Shown: piece after piece, positions 1 through 7,218 of the stretch
Numbering within the stretch: position 1 is the first letter of the stretch
How the letters are laid out: each line of letters begins with the position of its first letter
Assembly (NCBI GenBank): GCA_964592475.1
Contig: CAZQEZ010000168.1
Location: 1 to 8,529, forward strand
DNA length: 8,529 bases
Direction of reading: 5' to 3'
DNA from: CAZQEZ01 sp964592475
GTDB taxonomy: Bacteria > Bacteroidota > Bacteroidia > Cytophagales > Cyclobacteriaceae
Position numbers and translations under genes: made by a program
The notes under the pieces: generated by a model
Database searches by the model: none
What the model saw: only the letters and a program-made list of their open reading frames with translations
Told to the model about the DNA's origin: nothing

Positions 1-9
1 AATAATAAT

Positions 10-1362
10 ATGAAAAATATACAATCCCGAAGATTATTTTTAAAAACCGCAGGATTAGCTGGTGCAGCCTTATCTTTTCCTGCCATAGTTCCAGCATCGG
101 TATTAGGCAAAAATGCTCCCTCCAATCAAATAACAGTGGGAATGATAGCCACCGGCAGACAAGCTATTCAGGTAAATCTGAAGCAGTTTTTGGGCATGGA
201 CAACGTACGTGTAATCGCAGTCAATGATCCGGACCATTGGCGTATGCAGCAGGCAGCTGATATCATCAACCAGCGCTACAGTGAAAAAGACAAAAACTAC
301 AAGGGCGTAAAATCTTACGAAGACTACCGGGAGCTGCTGGCTAACAATGATATAGACGCAGTTATGGTTTCTTCTCCGGACCACTGGCATGCGCCTCACG
401 GCATCGCAGCTGCCCAGGCCGGTAAGCATGTGTCCATGGAAAAGGCCATTACCATTTGTATCAACCACAGCAAAGCCCTGGTGGATGCAGTGGTTGAAAA
501 TAGGGTGCATCACCGGTTGGACAGTGAATTCCGTTCTAAAGAAAATTTCTCTACCGCGGTAGGATTGTTGCGGGCTGGTGCGATTGGTAAAATAAATAAA
601 GTGGTAGTAGGAGTGCCATCCCCGCTCAATGGTTCGGCACCTGCACCACAACCCACCATGCCTGTTCCCGATGAACTTGATTACGACCAGTGGCTGGGTC
701 CTGCCTTCCCTGCGCCTTACACGATGCGTCGGGTGCACGAGCCCAAAACCTATAGCGTGCGCCCCGGCTGGATGCGCATCGATGACTATTGCAATGGCAT
801 GATTACCAATTGGGGCGCTCACCTGATTGACATTGCCCTGTGGGGAATCGATAAGGAATATGAAAGCCCGGTATTCGTTGAAGGTACTGGTCAATTTACC
901 CAAAGTCTCTGGAATACAATTGAATCATTTAATTTGAATTACCAATTTGCCGATGGCCTGATCCTGGAGTATATCATCGACCAGCCTTACGTGCTGTTTG
1001 AAGGGGAAGATGGTTGGATCAAGGCACAATTTAAAGATAAACTGGAAGCCAGCAATCCTCAAATTTTGAAAACTAAAATTGCTCCTGAATATAAAAACGT
1101 ATTTTCAGATAAGCAGGATTTTATCAATTCTATTGTGGAAAACAAGGAATCACTGGAACCATTGCAGGTAGGACATAATGTGTATCGTTTGTGCAACATG
1201 GGTTTATTATCCGTAAAATTGGGACGTAAGCTTCATTGGGATGCAAAAGCAGATAACTTCAAAGATGATAATGCTGCCAATGCGATGCTTTACCGGCCTT
1301 TCCGTGAAAAATACCTGGATAAGCCCGTAGTTGACTGGTTGCAAAAATACCAGGTGATGTAG
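10..1362 (+). CDS. Tat-exported Gfo/Idh/MocA-family oxidoreductase
   Basis: Predicted NAD(P)-dependent oxidoreductase of the Gfo/Idh/MocA family, 450 residues, likely exported folded with its cofactor and acting on a sugar or sugar derivative in the periplasm; the substrate cannot be read from sequence. Residues 6-12 (SRRLFLK) are a twin-arginine signal, followed by a hydrophobic stretch to about residue 33. The Rossmann domain starts at residue 41 (ITVGMIATGR), a degenerate form of the GxGxxG loop. SSPDHWHAPH (121-130) and EKAIT (144-148) follow; the usual family form is EKPxx, so the proline is replaced by alanine. The C-terminal domain carries the typical GGM-like NGMITNWGAHLIDIALWG segment (262-279), and H271 and D274 are candidate catalytic residues by family analogy. 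The length is normal. The ATG lies behind an A/T-rich leader with no Shine-Dalgarno sequence, and only 9 bases of upstream sequence are visible. The sulfatase gene starts 24 nt downstream, suggesting co-transcription. Confidence 0.9.
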   Translation: MKNIQSRRLFLKTAGLAGAALSFPAIVPASVLGKNAPSNQITVGMIATGRQAIQVNLKQFLGMDNVRVIAVNDPDHWRMQQAADIINQRYSEKDKNYKGVKSYEDYRELLANNDIDAVMVSSPDHWHAPHGIAAAQAGKHVSMEKAITICINHSKALVDAVVENRVHHRLDSEFRSKENFSTAVGLLRAGAIGKINKVVVGVPSPLNGSAPAPQPTMPVPDELDYDQWLGPAFPAPYTMRRVHEPKTYSVRPGWMRIDDYCNGMITNWGAHLIDIALWGIDKEYESPVFVEGTGQFTQSLWNTIESFNLNYQFADGLILEYIIDQPYVLFEGEDGWIKAQFKDKLEASNPQILKTKIAPEYKNVFSDKQDFINSIVENKESLEPLQVGHNVYRLCNMGLLSVKLGRKLHWDAKADNFKDDNAANAMLYRPFREKYLDKPVVDWLQKYQVM

Positions 1363-1386
1363 AATTGTGAAAATAAAAATTAAAAA

Positions 1387-2841
1387 ATGAAGTTACTGAA
1401 ATACAATTTATTGTTGTTGCTTTTCACTTTATTGAGCTTAATTGCCTGCAAACAAGCCGAAAAAAATAATGAAAACCAACCCATTAACATCCTCTGGATC
1501 ATTGCTGATGATTATAGCCCTGATGCTGGATGCTATGGAAATACGGTAGTAAATACACCGAACATTGACCAATTGGCTGCTGAAGGTCGTTTGTACGAAA
1601 ATGCTTTTGCTACCAACTCGGTTTGTTCGCCAAGCAGATCGGCCATCTATACGGGCATGTACCAAACTACCATCGGTGCCCATCAACACAGGACAGAAAA
1701 TGTAAAACCTTTACCCGATTCGGTAAAAATGATTACTCATTATTTTCGGCAAAAAGGCTACTTTACTTGCAACGGGAATGGTACTCCTCAAAGCGATGAA
1801 GGCAAGACTGATTTTAATTTTGAACCAGAAGGCAAACCTTTTGATGGCAGCGACTGGAGCCAGCGAGCTCAGGGGCAACCTTTTTTTGCTTCGGTACAAA
1901 TTTATTATCCCCACCGTGTTTTTGAAGAAGATACTCTTAACCCGGTGGATCCGGAAGCAGTGGGCATCCCCCCTTATTACCCTGACCATCCACTTACCCG
2001 TGAGGATTGGTCCCGTTACCTGGAATCCGTACAATTAATGGACCGTAGAGTAGGAGAGGTACTGCAACGATTAAAAGTGGAAGGACTTGAAGACAATACG
2101 GCGGTATTCTTTTTTGCTGACCAGGGACGCCCGATGGTACGGGCCAAACAGTGGCTTTATGAAGGTGGCATAAAAGTCCCTTTGATAGTTAAAATGTCGG
2201 GAGTAGTTGAGGAAGAAACGGTATCAGAAAAATTGGTAAGCCTGATTGACATAAGCGCGGCCAGTTTGGCGTTGGCAGGTATTGAAATACCTTCACACTT
2301 ACAAGGGCAAAATTTTTTGTCGGATGAGGTGAGTCGAGATTATATTTTCGCAGGTCGCAATCGTACCGATGCAGTAGTAGATTACATCCGCTGCGTACGC
2401 GACGATCATTTCAAATATATTAAGAATTTTATGCCGGAAAGGCCCTACATGCAATTTGGCCATTACAAAGCCTATCGTTACCCTGTTTATACATTACTGA
2501 AAGTTTTCCACCAAAGAGGCGAGCTTACGCCAGCCCAGGCAAAATTGATGGCAAAGCAAAAACCGGAAGAGGAGCTGTATGATCTGAAAAACGACCCTTA
2601 TGAACTGCATAATTTGGCTGAAGACTCCACCTACCAGCAGCATTTGTCTAGAATGCAAAATCAATTGAAGCAATGGCAGGAAGATACTGAAGATATGGGT
2701 GATGCTGACCCGGATGATATGCAAGCATTACAAAAAAGGCGTTGGGAGAAATATGGCTCCCGCTGGGAAAAAAGGGGAATAGATCCTGAGAATTTTAATT
2801 GGGAAGAATATTTACAGTGGTGGGAAAAACAATTGTTATAA
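1387..2841 (+). CDS. Lipoprotein sulfatase, type I formylglycine, SGSH-like
   Basis: Predicted sulfatase of 484 residues hydrolysing sulfate esters or N-sulfate groups of a glycan. The N-terminus is a lipoprotein signal with lipobox LIAC and acceptor C21, so the enzyme should be membrane-anchored outside the cytoplasm. Visible active-site elements are metal ligands D41-D42, CSPSR (80-84) whose C80 would become formylglycine, K140 in KTDFNF, H176 in YYPHR, D245-Q246 and K254. The arrangement TPNIDQLA, CSPSRSAIYTG, TTIGAHQHR, TDFNF, and ELYDLKNDPYELHNLA (397-411) resembles heparan N-sulfatase (SGSH) and related bacterial S1 sulfatases; exact specificity is inference. The fourth metal-ligand position is usually Asn or His (DNG/DHG) but is Gln here (DQG). 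The C-terminus is Trp-rich (residues 453-480). Maturation would need a formylglycine-generating enzyme or anaerobic maturase, neither of which lies in this window. The start is supported by the complete signal peptide and an A-rich leader. Confidence 0.93.
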   Translation: MKLLKYNLLLLLFTLLSLIACKQAEKNNENQPINILWIIADDYSPDAGCYGNTVVNTPNIDQLAAEGRLYENAFATNSVCSPSRSAIYTGMYQTTIGAHQHRTENVKPLPDSVKMITHYFRQKGYFTCNGNGTPQSDEGKTDFNFEPEGKPFDGSDWSQRAQGQPFFASVQIYYPHRVFEEDTLNPVDPEAVGIPPYYPDHPLTREDWSRYLESVQLMDRRVGEVLQRLKVEGLEDNTAVFFFADQGRPMVRAKQWLYEGGIKVPLIVKMSGVVEEETVSEKLVSLIDISAASLALAGIEIPSHLQGQNFLSDEVSRDYIFAGRNRTDAVVDYIRCVRDDHFKYIKNFMPERPYMQFGHYKAYRYPVYTLLKVFHQRGELTPAQAKLMAKQKPEEELYDLKNDPYELHNLAEDSTYQQHLSRMQNQLKQWQEDTEDMGDADPDDMQALQKRRWEKYGSRWEKRGIDPENFNWEEYLQWWEKQLL

Positions 2842-2915
2842 GTCGGTGTCATTCCGGCCTCAGAGACTACTTGAATACGAGGCAGGTTGGATCTCTGTGA
2901 ACGTCAATATAAAAA

Positions 2916-4523
2916 ATGGTTTTAATCTTAAGGTGGTTAATGTTGGTTCGGTATTGCATGTTATTTTATGTTTTATTAGTGGCCTGTACTTTGCGGGATA
3001 GTAAAGAGGAGACTAGCCAATCTCGTCAATTGACTAAGGAAATGTTAGCGGAAGGAGAAAAGTTATCCCGCAGGTATTGTGTGCAATGTCATCTTTATTC
3101 ACCTCCCGAATTGTTGCCCCGCAAAATTTGGGCAGAAGAAGTCTTGCCTAAAATGGGTGCTTTCCATGGAATTTACCAGCAAAAATCCAGAAATGAATTA
3201 ATTGAAAAAGGTGACGCTGAAAACAAAGTTGTGCAGCGCAATGTGTATCCGCAGCAGGAATTAATCGACTCGGCAGACTGGCATTTGATAAAGAGCTTTT
3301 ATTTAGCAAACGCACCTGATGCTTTACTTACGGAAAGCACTGACTCCTTACCGGTTAAAGATATATTTACGACAATTACGCCTCAGGGAAGAATATCGCC
3401 TCCCATGACCACTATGGTTGATTTCAAGGAAGCTTCAGGTTTGATTTATCATAGTGACGTAAAAAAAGATGTTAGTTTGCTTAACATATATAATGCTGAT
3501 GGTACCATAGTACAATCCATCGCCATGCGTTCCCCGGCTGCAAAAATAGATGAAAAATCTGATGGGCTCTGGGTATTAAACATGGGAAGTTTCACCTCTA
3601 CTGATGCAGCATCAGGAAGTTTGAGTAGAATAACTAGAACGAAAGAAGCCGAGCTATACAATAGGGTTGAGGTAGTTATTGACAGTCTGCAACGACCTTG
3701 CGATGTAGCATATGCAGATTTTGATCAGGATAAAGATGAAGATGTGGTAATTGCTCAATTTGGCAATTGGGCGGGTACATTGGAATGGTTTGAAAATCAG
3801 GGAAAAGATCAATATCAAAGACATACTTTGTTACCCATTACCGGTGCTGTAAAAGTGAAAACGGAGGATGTTAATGGAGATGGATTAGTGGATATACTGG
3901 CAATGATCGCTCAGGGAGAAGAAAGCATATTTGCATTGCTCAACCAGGGAAGCGGTAAGTTTGCAATAAAAAAGTTACTGCAAGTACCACCCACTCATGG
4001 AAGCGTTTATTTTGATTATGTAGATATAAACGGTGATGGTTTCAGGGATATCCTCCATGTAACTGGTGATAATGCTGATTATGAAGCCATACCCAAACCG
4101 TATCATGGTATTAGGATTTACAAGGGAAACGAAGATCCACTAAAATTTTCCGAACCATATTTTATTCCTCAAAACGGAGCTTATAAAGCAGTACCGCTTG
4201 ATTATGATTTGGATGGTGATCTGGACATAGCCTCAATATCCTTTTTTCCGGATTATTCTGGTGAAGCCAAAGAGAGTATTTTGATTTTAGAAAATAACTC
4301 AAACGAAGAACGGCTAAACTTTAGGCCTTTCACCCTAACTATCTATGACAAAGGACGGTGGATTGATTTAGATATTGGAGATTTGAACCGGGATGGAAAA
4401 CCAGATTTGGTGGTTGGTTCTTTTGTGGTTCAAAATCCTTACGGAGATCACACAGGCTTGAAAAAGTCGTGGATGAGCAACAGCCAAATGTTTTATATAT
4501 TAATGAACAGTGGTCACTATTGA
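2916..4523 (+). CDS. Cytochrome c-like plus VCBS/FG-GAP repeat lipoprotein
   Basis: A 535-residue exported protein of unproven function. A hydrophobic N-terminus ends in lipobox LVAC with acceptor C24. The ATG at 2940 (M9) is an alternative start that keeps the signal. Residues 54-59 contain CVQCH, a CxxCH c-type haem attachment site, followed by PKMGAFHG where M80 is a possible sixth haem ligand. The rest is a VCBS/FG-GAP propeller with Asp-rich metal loops at about 268-276 (DFDQDKDED), 318-326 (DVNGDGLVD), 370-378 (DINGDGFRD), 429-437 (DYDLDGDLD) and 489-497 (DLNRDGKPD), expected to bind calcium. Proteins joining such a haem motif to an FG-GAP propeller are common among Bacteroidota and related marine bacteria, usually annotated only by domain. 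A role in electron transfer coupled to binding or oxidising a polymer is inference. It lies 74 nt after the sulfatase and 57 nt before the dehydrogenase. A degraded paralogue lies on the other side of the dehydrogenase. Confidence 0.88.
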   Translation: MVLILRWLMLVRYCMLFYVLLVACTLRDSKEETSQSRQLTKEMLAEGEKLSRRYCVQCHLYSPPELLPRKIWAEEVLPKMGAFHGIYQQKSRNELIEKGDAENKVVQRNVYPQQELIDSADWHLIKSFYLANAPDALLTESTDSLPVKDIFTTITPQGRISPPMTTMVDFKEASGLIYHSDVKKDVSLLNIYNADGTIVQSIAMRSPAAKIDEKSDGLWVLNMGSFTSTDAASGSLSRITRTKEAELYNRVEVVIDSLQRPCDVAYADFDQDKDEDVVIAQFGNWAGTLEWFENQGKDQYQRHTLLPITGAVKVKTEDVNGDGLVDILAMIAQGEESIFALLNQGSGKFAIKKLLQVPPTHGSVYFDYVDINGDGFRDILHVTGDNADYEAIPKPYHGIRIYKGNEDPLKFSEPYFIPQNGAYKAVPLDYDLDGDLDIASISFFPDYSGEAKESILILENNSNEERLNFRPFTLTIYDKGRWIDLDIGDLNRDGKPDLVVGSFVVQNPYGDHTGLKKSWMSNSQMFYILMNSGHY

Positions 4524-4580
4524 AGTAGAGTATAAATCCTGTGATAGCTAATAATAACCTAATTTTAAAAACATAAACCC

Positions 4581-5639
4581 ATGACATATAAAATCGCCGT
4601 CATCCCAGGAGATGGCATAGGTAAAGAGGTAATACCGGTGGGCATCCGCGTTTTGGAAGCTGTTGGTAAAAAACAGAATATCGATTTTCAATTTGATCAC
4701 TATGACTGGAGCTGCGAACGCTATCAGCAAACCGGCATGATGATGCCTGAAGATGGCTTACAGCAAATCAAGGAGCACGACGCCATCTATCTGGGTGCTG
4801 TGGGCTTTCCCGGTGTGCCGGATCATATTTCTCTATGGGGGCTTTTGATACCCATCCGCCGACATTTTAAGCAATATGTCAATCTTCGCCCGGTAAAACT
4901 ATTTTCCGGTGTACGTTGTCCCCTGGCGAATCGTGTGCCTGAGGAAATAGATTTTATGGTGGTTCGCGAAAACAATGAAGGTGAATATTCAGAAATAGGA
5001 GGTCGCATCAACCAGGGCACCGAGGATGAAATATGCGTACAGGAAAGCCTTTTCACCCGAAAAGGCACCGACCGCATTTTGAAATACGCTTTTGAATTGG
5101 CCTCACAACGCAAAAATCATCTTACCTCGGCCACCAAATCTAACGGTATCGTGCATACCATGCCTTTCTGGGATGAACGGGTAGAAGCAATGGCCAAAGA
5201 ATACCCGCAAATTAAAGTAAATAAATACCACATCGATATCCTCACCGCTAATTTTGTACTGCATCCCGATTGGTTTGATGTAGTGGTGGGTTCCAATCTG
5301 TTTGGCGACATCCTGTCCGACCTGGGCCCGGCCATAGCAGGCACCATTGGCATTGCCCCTTCGGCCAATATCAATCCGGAACGAACTTTCCCCAGCATGT
5401 TTGAACCGGTGCACGGTTCAGCGCCTGACATCGCAGGCAAAGGAATTGCCAATCCTATTGCCGCCATTTGGTCAGCCGCCATGATGCTTGAACATCTTGG
5501 TTACCCGCTAGCATCTGATTTAATTATGGAGGTAATTAAAAAAATAGCTACTAGCGAATATAAAACTCAGGACATGGGAGGAAAAGCTACAACAGACGAA
5601 TGTGGGAATGAAATTGTAAGATTGATCAATGAAGGATAA
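4581..5639 (+). CDS. dmlA: D-malate / tartrate dehydrogenase (decarboxylating)
   Basis: Cytoplasmic NAD-dependent beta-decarboxylating dehydrogenase of the isocitrate/isopropylmalate family, 352 residues. It should oxidise D-malate to pyruvate and CO2, and may also use tartrate or 3-isopropylmalate; DmlA/TtuC-type enzymes are promiscuous. Identification rests on IPGDGIGKEV near the N-terminus, DHISLWG (81-87), which separates this group from LeuB, RENNEGEYS (129-137), TSATKSNG (182-189), FGDILSDLGPA (241-251) and GTIGIAPSANINPERTFP (254-271). Family catalytic residues are present: R93/R94, R103, R129, Y136, K186, D219, D243 and D247. FEPVHGSAPDIAGK (274-287) is the NAD-type cofactor loop. The length equals that of E. 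coli DmlA, and the sequence is complete, with an A-rich leader and no Shine-Dalgarno. Its last codons overlap the ATG of the following pseudogene. Standing next to sulfatase and oxidoreductase genes instead of leucine genes favours a catabolic role over LeuB; the tartrate versus malate preference is open. Confidence 0.92.
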   Translation: MTYKIAVIPGDGIGKEVIPVGIRVLEAVGKKQNIDFQFDHYDWSCERYQQTGMMMPEDGLQQIKEHDAIYLGAVGFPGVPDHISLWGLLIPIRRHFKQYVNLRPVKLFSGVRCPLANRVPEEIDFMVVRENNEGEYSEIGGRINQGTEDEICVQESLFTRKGTDRILKYAFELASQRKNHLTSATKSNGIVHTMPFWDERVEAMAKEYPQIKVNKYHIDILTANFVLHPDWFDVVVGSNLFGDILSDLGPAIAGTIGIAPSANINPERTFPSMFEPVHGSAPDIAGKGIANPIAAIWSAAMMLEHLGYPLASDLIMEVIKKIATSEYKTQDMGGKATTDECGNEIVRLINEG

Positions 5640-6727
5640 ATTAGCGGGAGAGTACGTATTTGAAAAATTTAAGGATTTGAAACCATTGGCTATTGTTTTG
5701 ATTTTGTTTTCCTTAAATTTATCTCCTATCTGAAAGATATTGTGTTCAATGCCATTTATATACTCCACCCGATTTGTTGCCTAAGGAGATATGGGATAAG
5801 GAGAAATTACCAAAAATGGGTTATTTCCATGGCATCTATCAGGATACCTGTAGGCGTGAATTAATTGAACCAGGATTGGCAGAAAAAATTATATTGGAAA
5901 AAAATATTTTCCCTTCCCAGCCGCTACCTTGACAGTACCACCTGGGAATTGATAAAAGCTTATTATCTTTCAGAAGCGCCAAATAAATTATCCATAGCAA
6001 ATACCGATTCAATTGAGGTCAAAAATATCTTTAGTAGTATTGTGCCGAAGGAAACAATATACCCTACTATGACCACGATGATTGAGTACAAAAAACAATC
6101 AGGTTTGATCTTATCATAGTGATGTAAAAAAAGATGNNNNNNNNNNNNNNNNNNNNNNNNNNNNNNNNNNNNNNNNNNNNNNNNNNNNNNNNNNNNNNNN
6201 NNNNNNNNNNNNNNNNNNNNNNNNNNNNNNNNNNNNGGGTAAGAAAGTATTTTTGCCTGTATCAACCAGGGAAAAGGAAAATTTCAAATTCGCAAGATAC
6301 TTCAGGTGCTGCCCACACATGGCAGTGTCACTTTCGAATACTTGGATTAGAATGGTAATGATATTAATGACATTCTGCACGTAACCGGAGATAATGCCGA
6401 TTACAAAGCCATACCTAAACCTTATCATGGATTACGGATCTATTTGGGTAAGGGAAATCTGGAATTTGAAGAGCCAATTTTTTACCTCAAAATGGAGCCT
6501 ATAAAGCCATTCCTGCAGATTTTGACCGAGATGGTGATCTGGACATTGCCTCGATTTCCTTCTTTCCGGATTATTCAGGTCAGGCCAAAGAGAGTATCCT
6601 GATCTTTGAAAATGTCTCTATCGGCGACGAATTAAAGTATGAACCTTTTAGCCTCGAAGGATTTAACTCCGGACGCTGGATCGTAATGGACAGCGGTGAT
6701 TTTGATCAGGATGGTTATCCCGATCTC
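5629..6727 (+). pseudogene. Degenerate paralogue of the cytochrome c/VCBS lipoprotein
   Basis: Broken second copy of the gene at 2916-4523. An ATG at 5629, overlapping the dehydrogenase stop, opens a 34-codon frame with a signal-peptide-like segment (LAIVLILFSL) that ends at TGA 5731-5733. The haem motif CVQCH (5741-5755) lies in the next frame and the linker between is missing, so the lipobox cysteine is lost. Over 47 residues from RYCVQCH the copies match at 34. One-base insertions near 5927 and 6110 shift the frame, giving stops at 5930 and 6117. After the N gap, homology resumes at GEESIF; a TAG at 6348-6350 replaces the Ile of the DINGDG calcium loop, and one base is lost near 6484. From 6485 the frame is open through the last two metal loops, then leaves VCBS homology near 6727 and enters PhoX-like sequence. 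At least five lesions make decay more likely than error, but indels at a contig edge cannot be excluded. Confidence 0.87.
6137..6236. other. Assembly gap of 100 N
   Basis: A run of exactly 100 N, the usual placeholder for a scaffold gap of unknown size. The left flank matches position 3471 of the intact paralogue and the right flank matches about 3914, so an undeleted copy would need about 442 nt here. The join itself is supported because both flanks belong to the same gene in the same order and orientation. Six-frame readings across it are meaningless. Confidence 0.97.
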
Positions 6728-7125
6728 ACTACCTGGATCCAGGTGCCCAACACTACCAAAAGTGATAGAAATAATTTAAATACTTTGGCTGCTTCACTGG
6801 GAGGAACCAAGTTTAACGGGGTAGAGGATTGTGAAATCAGTCCTTTAGACGGTAAAGTCTATTTTACTGCCAAAGGTTTAAGTCGCACTTATCGTTTTTC
6901 CGACAATGGCAATACAGTATGTGACTTTGAAACATTCGTTGGTGGTATGTCTTATGATATTCACACCGATCAGGGCGTTTTTAACGAACCCTGGGGTACT
7001 GGTAATGACAACCTGATCTTTGACGACCAGGGAAATTTATGGGTTTTGCAAGATGGCGGAAATAATTACATTTGGGTGGTACATCCTGAGACAGATGCTT
7101 CTAATAAATTGGTATCCTTTAACAA
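6728..7125 (+). pseudogene. C-terminal fragment of a PhoX/DUF839-like protein
   Basis: Remnant of a PhoX-like (DUF839) protein, a family of calcium/iron-dependent alkaline phosphatases and uncharacterised relatives. It has no start of its own and is in frame with the upstream VCBS remnant, the shared frame staying open from 6485 to 7177. Recognisable family segments are TWIQVPNTTKSD just after the junction, GGTKFNGVED (6800-6829), DGKVYFTAKG, and GTGNDNLIFDDQGNLWVLQD (from 6995) followed by NNYIWVV. In full-length relatives this blade is followed by a SEPTG-type segment and a final QHP motif; both are absent. The N-terminal two-thirds are also missing. The right boundary is approximate, since from about 7109 the sequence no longer resembles PhoX and may belong to the leucine-rich repeat gene. 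It is very unlikely to make an active enzyme. Assignment rests on remembered family motifs, and a seven-bladed propeller of another family is the main alternative. Confidence 0.7.
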
Positions 7126-7218
7126 ATCTGCTACCGTAGTATTTGCTTTGCAAAAAATACTTCAGCCACCCAGCTGAACCTGCGCGATCAGGAACTATTT
7201 TCGATCGATAATAATATC

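Noticed and set aside
103..903. 266-codon open frame on the minus strand inside the oxidoreductase gene
   Set aside because: It lies antisense within a well-supported full-length gene, its translation has no recognisable domain and is rich in unlikely Cys/His/Arg runs, and it has no leader of its own.
5117..5482. 121-codon open frame on the minus strand inside the dehydrogenase gene
   Set aside because: It is antisense to the conserved catalytic core of the dehydrogenase, so its openness follows from that gene's codon pattern.
4581..5639. LeuB (3-isopropylmalate dehydrogenase) for leucine synthesis
   Set aside because: The DHISLWG, RENNEGEYS and GTIGIAPSANINPERTFP segments follow the DmlA/TtuC group closely, and no leuA/C/D genes are nearby.
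5865..6119. An independent 84-residue gene
   Set aside because: From LDSTTWELIK onward it matches the middle of the haem/VCBS protein; its first codons are an out-of-frame reading of the same pseudogene before a one-base insertion.
6134..6358. Apparent 74-codon frame spanning the N-run
   Set aside because: It contains 100 unknown bases, and paralogue alignment shows the true frame is a different one.
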